Assembly (NCBI GenBank): GCA_900555975.1
Contig: USNI01000049.1
Location: forward strand, 1 to 6,682
Source: an uncultured Desulfovibrio sp.
GTDB taxonomy: Bacteria; Desulfobacterota; Desulfovibrionia; Desulfovibrionales; Desulfovibrionaceae
Length of the DNA: 6,682 nt
Reading direction: 5' to 3'
The position numbers were made by a program, and so were the translations under genes. The notes below the pieces were generated by a model that was not told the DNA's origin, made no database searches, and saw nothing but the letters and a program-made list of their open reading frames with translations. Positions 6,024 to 6,682 of this stretch are shown piece by piece; the stretch's first letter is position 1, and each line of letters starts with the position of its first letter.

Positions 6024-6434
6024 ATGTCGGCGAAAAAGAATCTGTCCATATATATTGCGGCCTTCGTTCTCTTTGCCGGAGGTGTGGGGTTCATGCTGTG
6101 GTCTGCGCTTTCCGAGGGCAGCATGTACCACCTGAATGTGTCTGAAGCCGTCGCCATGCCGTCGGAAAAGCTGAAATCCGCAAGACTGTTCGGCGTGGCT
6201 GCGGACGACATCGTCAAGCCTCAGAACGGACTCGGAGCAAGTTTCACGCTGCTCGACCTTGAACACCCCGAACAGGGCATCCGCGTTCACTATCGCGGCG
6301 CCCTGCCCGACACCTTTGAGAAGGGAGCGGAAGTCATCGTGGAAGGCCGCATGGAGGGAAAGGACTTCACCGCCAGAACGCTCATGACAAAGTGCCCCTC
6401 CAAATACGAAAAAAGCAACCGGGAACACGCCTGA
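6024..6434 (+). CDS. ccmE: Cytochrome c maturation protein CcmE, Cys-type heme chaperone
   Basis: CcmE is a membrane-anchored periplasmic protein that binds heme covalently and delivers it to the CcmF heme lyase for attachment to apocytochrome c. The 136-residue product has one N-terminal membrane helix (about 8-30), then an OB-fold domain with YRGALPDTFEKGAEVIVEG (90-108) and the terminal motif LMTKCPSKYEK (120-130). The classical heme ligand His (E. coli His130) is replaced by Cys124, with Tyr128 four residues on; this C-x3-Y form is known from Desulfovibrio-type Ccm systems. The ATG at 6024 was chosen because AGGAGGT lies 5 bases upstream; an earlier in-frame ATG at 5958 would add 22 polar residues before the anchor and lacks such a site. 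It is followed after 84 bases by a ccmF-like gene. Confidence 0.93.
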   Translation: MSAKKNLSIYIAAFVLFAGGVGFMLWSALSEGSMYHLNVSEAVAMPSEKLKSARLFGVAADDIVKPQNGLGASFTLLDLEHPEQGIRVHYRGALPDTFEKGAEVIVEGRMEGKDFTARTLMTKCPSKYEKSNREHA

Positions 6435-6438
6435 GCAC

Positions 6439-6462
6439 AGGGGGACGGCAGTCCGTCCCCTT
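6439..6462 (+). repeat. Stem-loop between ccmE and ccmF
   Basis: A 10-bp stem (one G-U pair) with a CAGT loop begins 4 bases after the ccmE stop. It is followed by TTCCGCTGCC, not by a T run, so it is more likely an mRNA stabiliser or partial attenuator than a terminator. Its inner arms GGGACGG/CCGTCCC are identical to those of the palindrome upstream of ccmE. Confidence 0.6.
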
Positions 6463-6473
6463 CCGCTGCCGGG

Positions 6474-6508
6474 CGTTTTCCCTTTTTCTCCGTCCGTTTT
6501 CCTTTTTC
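6474..6508 (+). repeat. Imperfect direct repeat in a pyrimidine-rich tract before ccmF
   Basis: CGTTTTCCCTTTTTC (6474-6488) and CGTTTTCCTTTTTC (6495-6508) differ by one C and are separated by 6 bases. Together they form a purine-poor leader directly upstream of the ccmF-like ribosome-binding site, which would keep that site unstructured. The repeat may have no other role. Confidence 0.4.
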
Positions 6509-6518
6509 AGGAGACTTC

Positions 6519-6682
6519 ATGTATCTTGCCGCTTATGCCTGTCTGCTCGCCACCCTGTTCTGTTCTCTGGCAGGCGCCGCCATCGGGACGGCCCAGCTCT
6601 GGCAGGGAAAAACCTCCGAACTGCGCTGGATTGAATACGCGCAGGGACTCGGATCCCTCTGCCTGATCGGTGCATCCGGCAT
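6519..6682 (+). CDS. ccmF: CcmF-like cytochrome c heme lyase subunit, N-terminal fragment (3' end outside window)
   Basis: Only 54 codons are visible: MYLAAYACLLATLFCSLAGA, then a polar stretch with QLWQGKTSELRWIEYAQG, then the start of a second hydrophobic segment (LGSLCLIGASGI). This hydrophobic helix, charged loop, hydrophobic helix pattern resembles the N-terminus of CcmF, a large multi-spanning inner-membrane protein that takes heme from CcmE and ligates it to apocytochrome c. AGGAG lies 5 bases upstream of the ATG. The position right after ccmE on the same strand matches ccmE-ccmF operons, and the identification rests mainly on that context. None of the conserved CcmF tryptophan-rich or heme-ligand histidine regions are within the window. 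Another Ccm membrane component is the main alternative. Confidence 0.7.
   Translation, partial: MYLAAYACLLATLFCSLAGAAIGTAQLWQGKTSELRWIEYAQGLGSLCLIGASG

Overview
The window looks like chromosomal DNA from a GC-rich Gram-negative bacterium, most likely a sulfate-reducing or related member of the Desulfovibrionales. The main clue is a CcmE protein that carries Cys instead of the usual heme-binding His in a C-x3-Y motif and is followed directly by a CcmF-like gene. This arrangement is described for Desulfovibrio-type cytochrome c maturation. The other genes (Lon, a CopA-type copper ATPase, a CopZ-type chaperone, an HxlR regulator, a CNNM-type membrane protein) are widespread and do not narrow the taxonomy. 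I see no mobile elements, CRISPR arrays, tRNAs or rRNAs, and no gene-free stretch longer than 300 bases.

Layout: (1) 1-1379, plus strand: the C-terminal part of Lon protease, cut by the window edge. (2) 1400-1440: a strong hairpin that probably terminates both lon and the convergent copA. (3) 1516-4193, minus strand: a copper unit transcribed copZ then copA, with a 176-base intercistronic gap holding a 12-bp stem-loop and a possible internal promoter. (4) 4194-4323: a compact divergent control region with overlapping promoters and two inverted repeats. (5) 4324-4767, plus strand: an HxlR-family regulator with an N-terminal Cys-Cys-Cys cluster. (6) 4820-5875, plus strand: a CNNM/CBS membrane protein, probably from its own promoter. 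(7) 6024-6682, plus strand: ccmE and the start of a ccmF-like gene, with similar GC-rich hairpins before and after ccmE.

How the genes may work together: CopZ would carry Cu(I) in the cytoplasm and hand it to CopA, which exports it. The divergent HxlR regulator is the obvious candidate controller. HxlR proteins are usually linked to electrophile, aldehyde or redox signals rather than metals, and no CsoR-, CueR- or CopY-type regulator is visible here. A thiol-rich HxlR controlling copper efflux is the most interesting hypothesis in the window. Lon, the CNNM protein and the ccm genes appear to be separate transcription units with no evident functional link to copper, although cytochrome c maturation and copper toxicity are both thiol- and heme-sensitive envelope processes.
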